This document shows positions 1 through 8,622 of a stretch of 32,608 nt of DNA, piece by piece. How positions within the stretch are numbered: the first letter of the stretch is position 1; the number at the start of each line of letters is the position of its first letter. A program made the translations under genes and the position numbers. The DNA comes from Bryobacterales bacterium (GTDB lineage Bacteria; Acidobacteriota; Terriglobia; Bryobacterales; Bryobacteraceae). The stretch lies in contig JADYZL010000400.1 of the NCBI GenBank assembly GCA_020853155.1, positions 1 to 32,608 on the forward strand. Direction: 5' to 3'. The notes below the pieces were generated by a model. That model was not told where the DNA came from and searched no databases. It saw only the letters and a program-made list of their open reading frames with translations.

Positions 1-959
1 CCGTGAGCTGCGTAAGTTCCTTGGTCGCGTTCCGCCTTGCCGCGTCGCGCAAAATCGCAAAGAGGCCGAGCAGATTCGCGTCCCCCATGGGACTGGGGCC
101 GCTCGAAGGCCCCGGATTCGGCGCCGCGCCCTGGCCCATCACGACGGCTCCGGTGGCGTGTGGCTCGGGGGGTCCGGGAAACCCATAGGGAGCGTCGGCA
201 GGAGGCGTGCGCATGATGCCGTCCTTGGGTTTCTCCCGGAACTCGCTATCTTCCGTGCGGTCCTTCCAGGCTTCCTTGTCCGTAAGGGCGGATCGGATGC
301 GGGAGAACGTGAGCGAGTAGACCAGGATGTTGTTGCGCTCCAGCAGATTCGCCGCTTGTTCGAACGAGCGCACGCTGCCCCGGTCTACCTTCTCCCCGAT
401 GTGCAGAATCACGCCGCGCCGTCCGCGCAGGCGCGGCGCCAGCAGGCCGACGGCTTCGGCCAGCGCATCGTAAAACGCCGCGCCGTCTCCCGAGGGGCGG
501 ATCGCCGCCATCGCCTCCGTGATTCCCGTGCCGCCCCGCTCAAACCGCTGCACGACACGCACTGAATCCGAATACGTCACCAGTGCCGCCTCGCCCCGCT
601 CTCCCGTAATCAGGGGGAGAAGCATCACGCCCACCTTGCGCATCTTCTTGATCGCCGCGCCGCAATCGCCGCAATTCTCCGCCACCACCACGAGCGAGAT
701 CGGCACGAAGGAATAATCGAGATCGAAGGCAACCGGCTTCCCATCGGCGAAGAGCGCGAAATCCTCGGGTTCCAGTGCGTGCAGATACGCGCCCTTGGCG
801 TCCGTTACCGTAGTGTGCGCCACCACGAGCGGAGAACTCGCACGAAACACAGGTTCCTGCGCGGGCAGCGATACGCCTGCCACCAGAAAGAACAGCGCGA
901 GGGCTATGGCGAAGCTCGCCAACCGGGGCAGGGGCTGGAATCTTGGGGGAGCGAACACA
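1..959 (-). CDS. VWFA-related secreted protein (partial)
   Basis: This reading frame is open from the left edge to a GTG at 959, with a TTG at 923 as an alternative start; the C-terminus lies outside the window. The N-terminus has a hydrophobic signal stretch (LASFAIALALFFLVAGVSLP) followed by AQEP, a likely signal-peptidase site. The next part (TVTDAKGAYLHALEPEDFALFADG) is typical of the VWFA-related family that is abundant in Acidobacteria. A von Willebrand A-like fold follows, with GVMLLPLITGERGEAALVTYSD and RGVILHIGEKVDRGS. The place where a MIDAS DxSxS motif would sit reads VVVAENCGDCGAA, so the metal site looks degenerate. A Pro/Gly-rich linker comes next. Function is unknown; members are exported and presumed to act in binding. 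Neither start has a clear ribosome-binding site, so the exact start is uncertain. Confidence 0.75.
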
Positions 960-1057
960 ACCGCGAGACGCCTGAGTGCGGGTTCCGGTTGCGCGAACGC
1001 AAGATATCTCGGGCGTAGGAGAATGGAGGATGGCCGCGCCCCGGCACGTTGCCGCCC

Positions 1058-1687
1058 ATGAGCATGATCGCCCGCCTTTCCCACCACTTTCGTGAACGCC
1101 GCATGCGCCGCTTCGCGGAACTGATGGGCGTTACGGAAGAGACGCGTATTCTCGATGTGGGTGGGTCGCCCGATACATGGCGGCTGCTGCCCTTCACGCC
1201 CCGCGTCACGCTGCTCAATATCCCGATGTCCATTGAGGAACGGGACCGCCGTTTCCATTGGGTGGCGGGGGATGGGTGTGCGCTGCCGTTCGCCGGCCAG
1301 AGCTTCGATATCGTGTTCAGTAACTCCGTGATCGAGCATGTGGGCGACGCGGCGAGGCAGCGGGCGTTCGCTCAGGAGACGATGCGCGTCGGCAAGCGCT
1401 TTTTCGTGCAGACGCCGAATGCCGGCTTCCCGGTGGAGCAGCACCTTTTCATGCCGCTGCTGCATTGGCTGCCAAAGGCCTTGCAGCGATCAATCGTCAC
1501 GCGCTTCACCGTCTGGGAGTGGGTGGCCCGCCCGCGGCCGGACCAGCGCGAGTTCTATCTGCACCACTACCTCGATGACGTGCAACTGCTGCGGGGGCAT
1601 GCCCTGCGTGCGTTATTCCCAGGAGCGCGGCTGCGCAAGGAGCGCGTGTTCGGGGTCGCGAAATCCCTGATTGTTTGGAAGCGCTGA
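1058..1687 (+). CDS. Class I SAM-dependent methyltransferase
   Basis: About 209 residues if the ATG at 1058 is used; a TTG at 1049 in the same frame is possible. No well-spaced Shine-Dalgarno sequence decides between them. SAM-binding motif I is visible as ILDVGGSPDTW and the motif IV/post-motif region as FDIVFSNSVIEHVGD, which is characteristic of Methyltransf_11-type enzymes. The later segment (FVQTPNAGFPVEQHLFMPLL) resembles small-molecule or surface-glycan methyltransferases, but the substrate cannot be read from sequence. It is divergent from the VWFA-related gene and convergent with nth, its stop lying 7 bp from the nth stop. Confidence 0.85.
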   Translation: MSMIARLSHHFRERRMRRFAELMGVTEETRILDVGGSPDTWRLLPFTPRVTLLNIPMSIEERDRRFHWVAGDGCALPFAGQSFDIVFSNSVIEHVGDAARQRAFAQETMRVGKRFFVQTPNAGFPVEQHLFMPLLHWLPKALQRSIVTRFTVWEWVARPRPDQREFYLHHYLDDVQLLRGHALRALFPGARLRKERVFGVAKSLIVWKR

Positions 1688-1694
1688 CGGCGTC

Positions 1695-2483
1695 TTAGCG
1701 TTTGCCTTTCGGGGGCTTGGCCGCCTGTTTCTCCACTGTCACCTCGGTGCTCGTCTTGTCGGCAGCGAAGCACAACGCATCGAGCGGGCATGCGGCACAG
1801 TTAGGCTTGCGGGCGAAGCATAAGGCTCTACCGTGCAGGATCAACTCGTGAGAGAAATCGATCCAGTGGTCTTGCGGCACGATGGCCATCAGGTCCCGCT
1901 CGATCTTGACGGGGTCCACTTCACCGGTGAATGCGAGCCGCCGGGCCACACGTTGCACGTGAGTGTCCACGACGACCCCGGAGGGAATGCCGTAGCCGCT
2001 TCCGAGCACGACGTTCGCCGTCTTGCGCGCCGCACCCGGCACCGTGAGCAACTCTTCCATCGTGCGGGGCACTTCGCCGCCAAATGATTCCACGATGCGC
2101 CGGGCCGCGCCAACGATGTTCTTTGCCTTGTTATTAAAAAAGCCCGTGGAGCGGATCAGCGGGACTACATCCTCGATCTCCGCCGCGGCTAGAGCCTCCA
2201 CCGTAGGGTATTTCGCGAAGAGGGCCGGGGTTACCATGTTCACGCGTTCGTCCGTGCATTGCGCGGAGAGAATCGTGGCCACCAAGAGTTCCCAGGCGTT
2301 GCGATGGTGGAGCGCGCACACAGGATTGGGGTAGGTTTTCGTAAGAATGCGTTGAATTTCGACAAATCGCTCCTCGCGCTCCCGCTTCGTGCGCGGCTGC
2401 TTCCCCACCGGTTTTCGCTCCGCCACCGATTTGCGCTTGGGACGCGGCTTTCCACCCACATTCTTTCCGGAATCTTGTGCCAT
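1695..2483 (-). CDS. nth: Endonuclease III (DNA glycosylase/AP lyase)
   Basis: The product removes oxidised pyrimidines from DNA and nicks the abasic site in base-excision repair. From the ATG at 2483 it has 262 residues. This start is favoured over an in-frame TTG at 2504 because GGGAGGA lies 4 nt upstream. Residues 1-38 are a strongly basic extension not found in the roughly 211-residue E. coli enzyme. The helix-hairpin-helix is at about 146-163 (LTVPGAARKTANVVLG) with catalytic Lys154, and the catalytic Asp173 lies in VVDTHVQRVARRL. The [4Fe-4S] cluster motif C-x6-C-x2-C-x5-C is intact at Cys222, 229, 232 and 238. All catalytic elements are present, so activity is expected. The basic tail may aid DNA binding (inference). 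Confidence 0.96.
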   Translation of the reverse strand: MAQDSGKNVGGKPRPKRKSVAERKPVGKQPRTKREREERFVEIQRILTKTYPNPVCALHHRNAWELLVATILSAQCTDERVNMVTPALFAKYPTVEALAAAEIEDVVPLIRSTGFFNNKAKNIVGAARRIVESFGGEVPRTMEELLTVPGAARKTANVVLGSGYGIPSGVVVDTHVQRVARRLAFTGEVDPVKIERDLMAIVPQDHWIDFSHELILHGRALCFARKPNCAACPLDALCFAADKTSTEVTVEKQAAKPPKGKR

Positions 2484-2596
2484 GCGATCCTCCCGTGCCC
2501 CCAATTTCTAGCATCGCAAAATGGAGGCCCCGCGATGGGCCAATTCCGAATGGCCGCATGCCAGGCGGGGGCTTGCTGATAGATAATAAGGACGCT

Positions 2597-3235
2597 ATGC
2601 GAATCCTGCGAACTCTTCTGCTTACCCTCACGGTCTCGCTCGCTCTTTCGGGGCAAGGTGGTAACCAATTCATGCAATTGTTCAACGGCCAGAATCTCGA
2701 CGGATGGAAGCAAGTGGGTTGGGACCACTTTGTCGTCGAAGACGGCATGATGAAGACCGAGGGCGGGATGGGTCTGCTCTATTACGATACGGAAAAGCTG
2801 GGCGATGGCACGCTCCGGGTCGTCTTTAAGACTGCCGAGGGCCGCGCCAATTCTGGCGTCGTGATTCGCATGCCGGAGAAGCCGATCGACGCATGGTACG
2901 GCGTGCATAACGGCTATGAAGTGCAGATTGACGCGGGCGGTGACGAATGGCATCGGACGGGAGCGATCTACTCGATCAGCAAGGCTACGAAGGAGAATCA
3001 GAAACCGGCGGGCGAGTGGAACACGCTTGAGATCACGCTGGCTGGCCCCAAGACGACGGTTTCGCTAAACGGAGAAGTGGTGAACATCTACGTGGAAGGG
3101 CAGGAAGTGCCGCCGCGCAAACAATGGTTCGAGCCGGTTCGCGGACCGCGGCCCGATAGCGGCTATATCGGGTTGCAGAACCACGATGCGGGTTCCACCG
3201 TTTGGTTCAAGGAAGTGAGTTTCCGGCGGAATTAG
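2597..3235 (+). CDS. Secreted DUF1080 protein (3-keto-disaccharide hydrolase family)
   Basis: The protein has 212 residues from the ATG at 2597, preceded by TAAGGA about 5 nt upstream. Residues 1-20 (MRILRTLLLTLTVSLALSGQ) form a signal peptide. The rest is a single concanavalin-like beta-sandwich domain of the DUF1080 family, recognisable from LFNGQNLDGWKQVGWDHFVVEDGMMKT near the start, NSGVVIRMP, YEVQID, GAIYSI and GYIGLQNHD at the end. Some family members hydrolyse 3-keto-disaccharides; the domain is very common in Acidobacteria and Planctomycetes. The actual substrate is unknown. The gene ends convergently with the amidohydrolase gene, overlapping its 3' end by 29 bp. Confidence 0.9.
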   Translation: MRILRTLLLTLTVSLALSGQGGNQFMQLFNGQNLDGWKQVGWDHFVVEDGMMKTEGGMGLLYYDTEKLGDGTLRVVFKTAEGRANSGVVIRMPEKPIDAWYGVHNGYEVQIDAGGDEWHRTGAIYSISKATKENQKPAGEWNTLEITLAGPKTTVSLNGEVVNIYVEGQEVPPRKQWFEPVRGPRPDSGYIGLQNHDAGSTVWFKEVSFRRN

Positions 3236-4043
3236 CCTCGCCCAAACTCGCGGGCAACCCGTATATACGCGCGGCGTTCTCGCCCAGGAGCAATTCCCGA
3301 AAGCCCATCGTGCGCGCGCCAATTGCCTGCGTGAAGCGCGCCAGGCACTCCTTCCAGGAATGCGCCGGCAGGCAGAACGGCCAATCGGAACCGAAAAGCA
3401 GCCGCCGTTCCCCGAACTCTTCGAGCAGAAACCCCACCAGGCTCTGGAGCGTGGCGAGGTTCCACTCGTCGAGCGTGGTTGACCAGAACCCGCTGAGCTT
3501 TACGTGGACGTTGGGTTCCCTTGCCAGGGTGCGCATCTCCTCCATCCATTGCGCCAATTCGCCATGCCCGAGCGGTGGCGCGCCGGCGTGGGCAAGCACC
3601 AGAGGCGTGTTCGAGTTTGTGTGCGCAATCTCCGCGAGGGAACGCAGATGGAACCCATCCGCCGCGGGGGCGATATCGAGTGCAACCCCGATCCGTTCGC
3701 AATGGGCAGCCGCCTCCGCGATAGCGGCTGAACCGGCCCGCGCCCAATATCCTCGGAGTAATCCGTCCCTTTCTTCCGGCTCCAGCGCACTTTCCGCTTG
3801 CGCCTCCCATGCGATAACGAGGCCGTGGAGCAATCGGGATTCCTTGCACCATGCGGCCAGTTGGGCAATTTCCACCGCTTCGCCGCCGGTGCTCACGAGC
3901 AAGCCGCCGTCGAAGCGGTTCCGGGCGAGGATGGGCTCAATGTGCTCGGGGAGAAATGCCCGGTCCTCGCCAGGAAAGCGAGGATGCTTACGGGCACTGC
4001 CCGGCGTTTCCTTCCAGAGCGAAATTTGCGTATCAATGCGCAC
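3207..4043 (-). CDS. Amidohydrolase-2 family protein lacking the HxH motif
   Basis: The protein has 278 residues and starts at a GTG at 4043 with AGGGGAA just upstream. It belongs by overall pattern to the amidohydrolase-2/lactonase-type TIM barrels (PF04909), which include fucono- and rhamnonolactonases. Family hallmarks are PLVLAHAG, PNVHVKLSG and the C-terminal RLLFGSDWPFC with the metal-ligand Asp. The N-terminal strand, normally D-x-H-x-H, reads MRIDTQISLW, so both histidines are replaced (Gln6 and Ser8). The protein may therefore bind metal differently or be catalytically inactive. It lies 23 bp downstream of thrC on the same strand and is probably co-transcribed with it; no metabolic link to threonine is evident. 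Confidence 0.85.
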   Translation of the reverse strand: MRIDTQISLWKETPGSARKHPRFPGEDRAFLPEHIEPILARNRFDGGLLVSTGGEAVEIAQLAAWCKESRLLHGLVIAWEAQAESALEPEERDGLLRGYWARAGSAAIAEAAAHCERIGVALDIAPAADGFHLRSLAEIAHTNSNTPLVLAHAGAPPLGHGELAQWMEEMRTLAREPNVHVKLSGFWSTTLDEWNLATLQSLVGFLLEEFGERRLLFGSDWPFCLPAHSWKECLARFTQAIGARTMGFRELLLGENAARIYGLPASLGEANSAGNSLP

Positions 4044-4066
4044 CGGTTCCCCTTCCCGCAGATGCG

Positions 4067-5368
4067 CTACCCGAGCAGCCCCGCGATCAGATCCGGGTCG
4101 TTGGGCACGACGGTGGGCGCATTGCCGAAGGTGCTCGCAAGGCGTTTGCCGCGGGGGTCGTCAAGCTGACCCGTGTGATAGCGGTAGATGTAATCCGGAT
4201 CCTTCAGCACGTGCCCGGTAAGCACGGCCACCACCCGTTCGCCGGGTGCGATGCGGCCATCGGCCACCATCTTGCGAATGCCGGCCAGCGTTGCGGCCGA
4301 TGCCGGTTCGCAGCCAATCCCACAACGCCCGATTACCGCCTTCGCGTCGGCGATTTCCTGCTCACTGACCTTCTCGACAAGCCCGTTGCTCGCATGAACT
4401 TCCCGCAGTGCCTTGGGCCAGCTTACGGGATCGCCGATCTTGATCGCGGTCGCCAGTGTTTCCGGATGCGGATTCGGCGTAAACTTGCCGCCCTTATCCT
4501 GAAACAGACCGTAGAAGGGAGAGGAACCTTCGGCCTGCACCACCGCCAGGCGTGGCAATCGATCGATAAAGCCCCAGGCATGCAATTCCCGCAGGCCTTT
4601 GCCGAAAGCGGCGGTATTGCCCAGGTTGCCGCCGGGAAGCACTACCCAATCTGGCACTTGCCAATCGAGCTGATCGAGCATTTCCGCCATGATCGTCTTT
4701 TGCCCCTCGATGCGGAAGGGGTTGATCGAATTGAGCAGGTAAATGCCCAGCTTCTCCGCGAGCGTGAGCACGAGGGCCAGAATCTGATCGAAGTTTGCGT
4801 CCACTTGCAGCGTGCGCGCTCCGTATTCGAGCGCCTGGGCCAGCTTGCCGTAGGCGATGTTGCCATTCGGGATGAAGATGATTGGCTGCAAGCCGCCGGC
4901 GCTGGCGTAGGCGGCCATCGAAGCGGAGGTGTTCCCCGTGGAAACGCAGGCCACTTGGGTCATCCCCAGGTGCCGCGCTTGTGCCACTCCGCATGTCATG
5001 CCGTTATCCTTGAAACTACCCGTGGGATTGTATCCCTGGTGCTTGAACGAGAGGGCGGTGAGGCCGGCGAATTTCGCCGCGGCGGGCGCATCGAGGATGG
5101 GTGTGTTGCCTTCCGAGAGGGTTACCACATGATCGAACTCCGGCCAGAACGGCAGCATCTCCCGGTAGCGCCAGACACCGCTGCGATCAAGCGGGTGGTT
5201 ACTCATCCGGCGTTCCCGCCAAAGGCGCTTCAAAGCCTCCGGTCCGGCGGCAGGCGTGGGGAATTCGATCTCGAGTAGCGAACCGGAGGCGGGGCTCGTA
5301 TAGATCACATCGTCGATCGGGAAACGCTCCGTTTCCGGGTGTGCAAGGGCAACAAGTTCAGCAGGCAT
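4067..5368 (-). CDS. thrC: Threonine synthase
   Basis: PLP enzyme converting O-phosphohomoserine to threonine, the last step of threonine biosynthesis. The protein has 433 residues from the ATG at 5368. The PLP-binding lysine is Lys120 in NPTGSFKDNGM. Other fold-type-II landmarks are SEGNTPILDA, CVSTGNTSASMAAYASAGG, the glycine loop VLPGGNLGNTAAFGKG and CGIGCEPASAATLAG near the C-terminus. Length and motifs fit the shorter, plant/archaeal-like thrC class. The sequence before the ATG has no good ribosome-binding site but does have a TATACT box only 8 nt away (see the promoter entry). It is probably the first gene of an operon with the downstream amidohydrolase. Confidence 0.95.
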   Translation of the reverse strand: MPAELVALAHPETERFPIDDVIYTSPASGSLLEIEFPTPAAGPEALKRLWRERRMSNHPLDRSGVWRYREMLPFWPEFDHVVTLSEGNTPILDAPAAAKFAGLTALSFKHQGYNPTGSFKDNGMTCGVAQARHLGMTQVACVSTGNTSASMAAYASAGGLQPIIFIPNGNIAYGKLAQALEYGARTLQVDANFDQILALVLTLAEKLGIYLLNSINPFRIEGQKTIMAEMLDQLDWQVPDWVVLPGGNLGNTAAFGKGLRELHAWGFIDRLPRLAVVQAEGSSPFYGLFQDKGGKFTPNPHPETLATAIKIGDPVSWPKALREVHASNGLVEKVSEQEIADAKAVIGRCGIGCEPASAATLAGIRKMVADGRIAPGERVVAVLTGHVLKDPDYIYRYHTGQLDDPRGKRLASTFGNAPTVVPNDPDLIAGLLG

Positions 5369-5376
5369 GAACTTTC

Positions 5377-5382
5377 AGTATA
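5377..5382 (-). promoter_or_regulatory. Possible -10 box for a (near-)leaderless thrC transcript
   Basis: On the minus strand TATACT sits 8 nt before the thrC ATG. If it is a -10 element, transcription would start within 1-3 nt of the start codon, giving a leaderless mRNA. This would fit the lack of a Shine-Dalgarno sequence. No convincing -35 hexamer is visible, so this is a suggestion only. Confidence 0.3.
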
Positions 5383-5455
5383 CGGAGTCTTCCGGGGGCG
5401 AAGCCCACGTGAGAGGCAGGGCCGGACCGGGGCGCGAGGGGAATAGGAGCAGCGT

Positions 5456-8050
5456 CTAGCCGCCGGAAAGCGGAAGGGAGAGCGGCGCGGAATGCCGGCC
5501 CTTCCATTCCACCTGGATGGAGACGGGCGCGGGTTGCATGGCGCCCTCGGCGGTGGAGGTCAAATTCAGTGGAATGTCGAAGGCCACGGGCAGACGGTCT
5601 TCACTCGGCGCGGAGGGCTCCAGCGCTTCGATCAGTTGGCCGTTCACGCGGATTGCGAGCCCTCCGACGTGCCGCGCCTCGAATTGCACGCCTTCCAGCT
5701 TCAGGAGGAGCCGGGCGCGATATTGCAGATGACTGCTTTTCAGTTCGGCGCGCGCGAAACTTCCCGCTTCGAGGATCGCCGGGGGCGCGCCGGTCAACTC
5801 CACCATCACCGGCAGAGACGTTCGGCCGGGAAGCATTGCTTCCAGGCGGGCCAGCCCTTGCGGAAGCTCTGCGGGGACCGCGAACCGATAGCGGTCAGCC
5901 TCCACGCGGCTGGCCGTCACCAGACGGTCCGCCAGGCGCAGCAGAATTGTTTCGCTCAGGCCCTCGCCTGAAATACGCGCCGTTACCGTCGCGCCGGGAT
6001 AGATAGCTGCATCGCCGGTGGCGTCATCGACCAAGTGGGAATCAATGGAAACAGTTTGCGCATTTGCTGGGGCGATCCCCAGAGCGCGGCCCGTGTTCAC
6101 CGTAGCCAGATCCTTGTGCAGCCAAAGCTCCACCGAGCCCTGCGGAGCGGAGGGCATGGCTTTGACGTTGGCAATCAAGCGGTTTGGAGTCGAGCGCCAG
6201 ATCCGGCGCACAATCACATGGGGCGAGTTAAAGGAAATCTCGAGTTGCCCCTCTTCAAACCAGTTCCCGGCCGTCTCAACTTCGATTGCCGCCTCCGCCC
6301 CGGCGGGCAGGCTCGGGGCGTTCAACTGGAAGTCGGCGCTGCCCACGGCGCGGGTGGCCACCACGGGCGGGTTGGCGTTCAGATATAGCGAACTCTGTCC
6401 GTCGCCGCCCAACGCCACCACGCGGACCGCCCGGCCATCGTTCGTGAAGGGGGCACGCAAAGAGAGTTCCTGGCTTTGCGTGTCCTCAATTGCGGGAAGC
6501 GTGGATGCCTTCAAGCCATCGACCAAATACGTAAAGGACGGCGCCAATTGCCGTCCGCGCAACCGGATCGATTCCGAGCCGTCCGCGCCCGCCTCGATTG
6601 TGGCTTCCTGGACGTCAGGGGGCTGTTGGCCCACCACGCGGAAACCGGACGGCTGCACGAACGTCTCGCCATTCCGGCTCCAAAGCAGCGGCTTTGCTCC
6701 CAAGCTGGCCGTGAACGGGTGAAACGTCAGATTCACCCGCAGAAATTGGGGCGCGGGCTCATAGGCTTGCACATCCTCGTCCAGGATCCCGGCCGCCGTG
6801 GAATTCACCTGCAATCCGTCCGCTTTGTGTCCGTCTTCCACCAGGTTGGCTCCATAAGCAACCAGGAACGGCCGTTCGGAACCGGTGTTCACCACGGCCG
6901 GGTTCACCGCGAAATTAGAGGGGAAACTATAGGTGGTGATATCGGCGAACGCGCGGGAATCGACGCGCGGAACCTCCAGCGACACGCCGCTAATTGTGCC
7001 CCCCCGTTGGGCAACGATCTCATGGGCGGCATCCCAGTTCGGAACGTCAGGGAAGAAGCGGGTGGCGAAGAGCCCGCCGGGCGGAATGGCATTTCCATTC
7101 TCGTCCTTGGGAAGAACAATCTGTCCCGGCCCCAGCCCTTCCTGCGTACCGGACGCAACGGGCTGGGCGTACAAGTAGTAGCCTCCGGCGGGGACGCCGC
7201 GGATCTCATAGCTCCCGTCTGGAAGCGTCAGCGTGCTCACCGCCACGCCCGAAGGCATCAGCGCCGTCACGTTGGCGAAGTGCATCGGCGCGCCGTCGGA
7301 GGTAACGCGTCCCCGGATGACAGCCGTATCCGATGCGAAATGGCTGTCCGGATACAGCGCGCCCAATCCGGCGAAATCGTCCTCCGCCAATGGGGCGGCC
7401 TTGGTCGTGGCCCGCGTGACGCCGGTGGACATGACGCTTCCGGCGAAGGCGTGCTGCAGACCCAGCGCATGGCCCATCTCGTGGACCAGCGTCATGAAGA
7501 AGGCTTCGGAATAGCTTGGGCGCTCCCGCAGGCGATGGCTCAGAATCACCACACTACGCGCGATGGGAACGAACTCGCCATTCGCATCCGATGTTCGTGC
7601 GTCTCGCGCCACAGGCCCACCCATGGCGATTACGCCGGGCGGCAATTCCTCAAAAATAACCTGGACATAGGGCGTTCCCGCCGCCGGTTCCCCGGCGACT
7701 TCTCCCGCATAGCGGAGCCGTAACGCGGATCGCGGAACCGCCGACCATTGCGCCGCGGCCAATCTTAATTCACTGAGCACCGCACTCCAGGTGTCCCCTT
7801 CGGCATATTCCGGCTCCACGGATTTCGAAACCACCAGCGGAACGGATGCATCGGGTAGCGCCCGGAGATCGAACCGCTCGGCAACCGCCCGCGAGACGCC
7901 ACCCTCCTCGCGCACATGCAGAAAGTGATAGTAGCCGGGGAGCGGCGCCAGGACGGCCAGCAGCCCGCCAAGAGTGAGCAGAAGGCGGCGGAGAAGAACA
8001 CCGCGGAGCAGACGCCCACGGAGCGGCGTGGAAAGAGGAAGGCCTTTCAC
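5456..8050 (-). CDS. Secreted matrixin-like zinc metalloprotease, multidomain
   Basis: The protein has 864 residues from a GTG at 8050 preceded by GGGAGGCA. Residues about 18-42 are a hydrophobic signal or anchor segment. The protease domain covers roughly residues 55-235. It carries the metzincin zinc motif HEMGHALGLQH at 190-200 and a following SVMS Met-turn at about Met207, both intact. Around residues 244-300 lies a carboxypeptidase-regulatory-like beta-sandwich (GRVTSDGAPMHFANVTAL, DGSYEIRGVPAGGYYL). The rest, to the C-terminus, is beta-rich with IPT/TIG-like stretches, probably adhesive or substrate-presenting modules. Its start overlaps the stop of the upstream small secreted-protein gene (GTGA), so translation is probably coupled. 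The substrate is unknown. Confidence 0.85.
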   Translation of the reverse strand: MKGLPLSTPLRGRLLRGVLLRRLLLTLGGLLAVLAPLPGYYHFLHVREEGGVSRAVAERFDLRALPDASVPLVVSKSVEPEYAEGDTWSAVLSELRLAAAQWSAVPRSALRLRYAGEVAGEPAAGTPYVQVIFEELPPGVIAMGGPVARDARTSDANGEFVPIARSVVILSHRLRERPSYSEAFFMTLVHEMGHALGLQHAFAGSVMSTGVTRATTKAAPLAEDDFAGLGALYPDSHFASDTAVIRGRVTSDGAPMHFANVTALMPSGVAVSTLTLPDGSYEIRGVPAGGYYLYAQPVASGTQEGLGPGQIVLPKDENGNAIPPGGLFATRFFPDVPNWDAAHEIVAQRGGTISGVSLEVPRVDSRAFADITTYSFPSNFAVNPAVVNTGSERPFLVAYGANLVEDGHKADGLQVNSTAAGILDEDVQAYEPAPQFLRVNLTFHPFTASLGAKPLLWSRNGETFVQPSGFRVVGQQPPDVQEATIEAGADGSESIRLRGRQLAPSFTYLVDGLKASTLPAIEDTQSQELSLRAPFTNDGRAVRVVALGGDGQSSLYLNANPPVVATRAVGSADFQLNAPSLPAGAEAAIEVETAGNWFEEGQLEISFNSPHVIVRRIWRSTPNRLIANVKAMPSAPQGSVELWLHKDLATVNTGRALGIAPANAQTVSIDSHLVDDATGDAAIYPGATVTARISGEGLSETILLRLADRLVTASRVEADRYRFAVPAELPQGLARLEAMLPGRTSLPVMVELTGAPPAILEAGSFARAELKSSHLQYRARLLLKLEGVQFEARHVGGLAIRVNGQLIEALEPSAPSEDRLPVAFDIPLNLTSTAEGAMQPAPVSIQVEWKGRHSAPLSLPLSGG

Positions 8051-8622
8051 TGTCTGCCTCCCTTGGCTGTGGCGGCACGCCGCGTAACCGCCTCCCGCAA
8101 TGCGGCAAGCCGCATGCCTAGCCCGGAATCCCGCACCGCGCGGCCCGTGTTCCGGTCAAGCATGGTTCCATCAATTGCCGGACGAATCGCCGAAGCCCGG
8201 CCGCCCTTCCCCTCAATGCGCAGCAACCCTTGCGACATCCCCACCAGCAGCAGGCGTCCGCTTCGCGCGCGCCACAGGAAGAGCACATACTCCGCGCCGC
8301 GTTCAAGCACCGGGACCCCGGCCAGCGTTTGCTGCATGCCTCCCGCGGCGCCGCCGGGAAGGGAAACCGCAATGCTGCCCGAGCCGGGTCCACCGGCAGA
8401 GGCGCCCGCCTCCTCTTTCAGGACTTCAGAGACTTTCACGCGGTAGTCCGTCTCGATGCGCTGCCCGTTGTTCGAAGACGTGGATTCGCCGATCGTTCCG
8501 CGAACGATCAGCGTGGAGGAATCGATCAGTTCCTCGAGGGAGAGTTTCTCCAGCGTCACCGCGGCGGCGCTTCCAACAAGCAGAAGCAACGGCAGCAGGA
8601 GCGCGGCAAGACGGCGTAACAT
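8047..8622 (-). CDS. Small secreted protein coupled to matrixin protease
   Basis: The protein has 191 residues from the ATG at 8622. Residues 1-21 (MLRRLAALLLPLLLLVGSAAA) are a clear signal peptide. The mature part begins TLEKLSLEELIDSSTLIVRG and continues with a beta-rich pattern (YRVKVSEVLKEE, GAEYVLFLWRARSG). I do not recognise an enzymatic motif. Its stop overlaps the GTG start of the metalloprotease by 4 bp, so the two are almost certainly made together; a partner, inhibitor or chaperone role is possible but not shown. A weak upstream ribosome-binding site leaves some doubt about the start. Confidence 0.7.
   Translation of the reverse strand: MLRRLAALLLPLLLLVGSAAAVTLEKLSLEELIDSSTLIVRGTIGESTSSNNGQRIETDYRVKVSEVLKEEAGASAGGPGSGSIAVSLPGGAAGGMQQTLAGVPVLERGAEYVLFLWRARSGRLLLVGMSQGLLRIEGKGGRASAIRPAIDGTMLDRNTGRAVRDSGLGMRLAALREAVTRRAATAKGGRQ

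Noticed and set aside
3851..5278. Long plus-strand open frame (475 codons) opposite thrC
   Set aside because: It is antisense to a clear threonine synthase with all motifs and shows no recognisable protein pattern; GC-rich codon bias creates such frames.
6476..7723. Plus-strand open frame (415 codons) opposite the matrixin-like protease
   Set aside because: The opposite strand carries the HExxH protease; this frame is Arg/Gly/His-rich with no domain.
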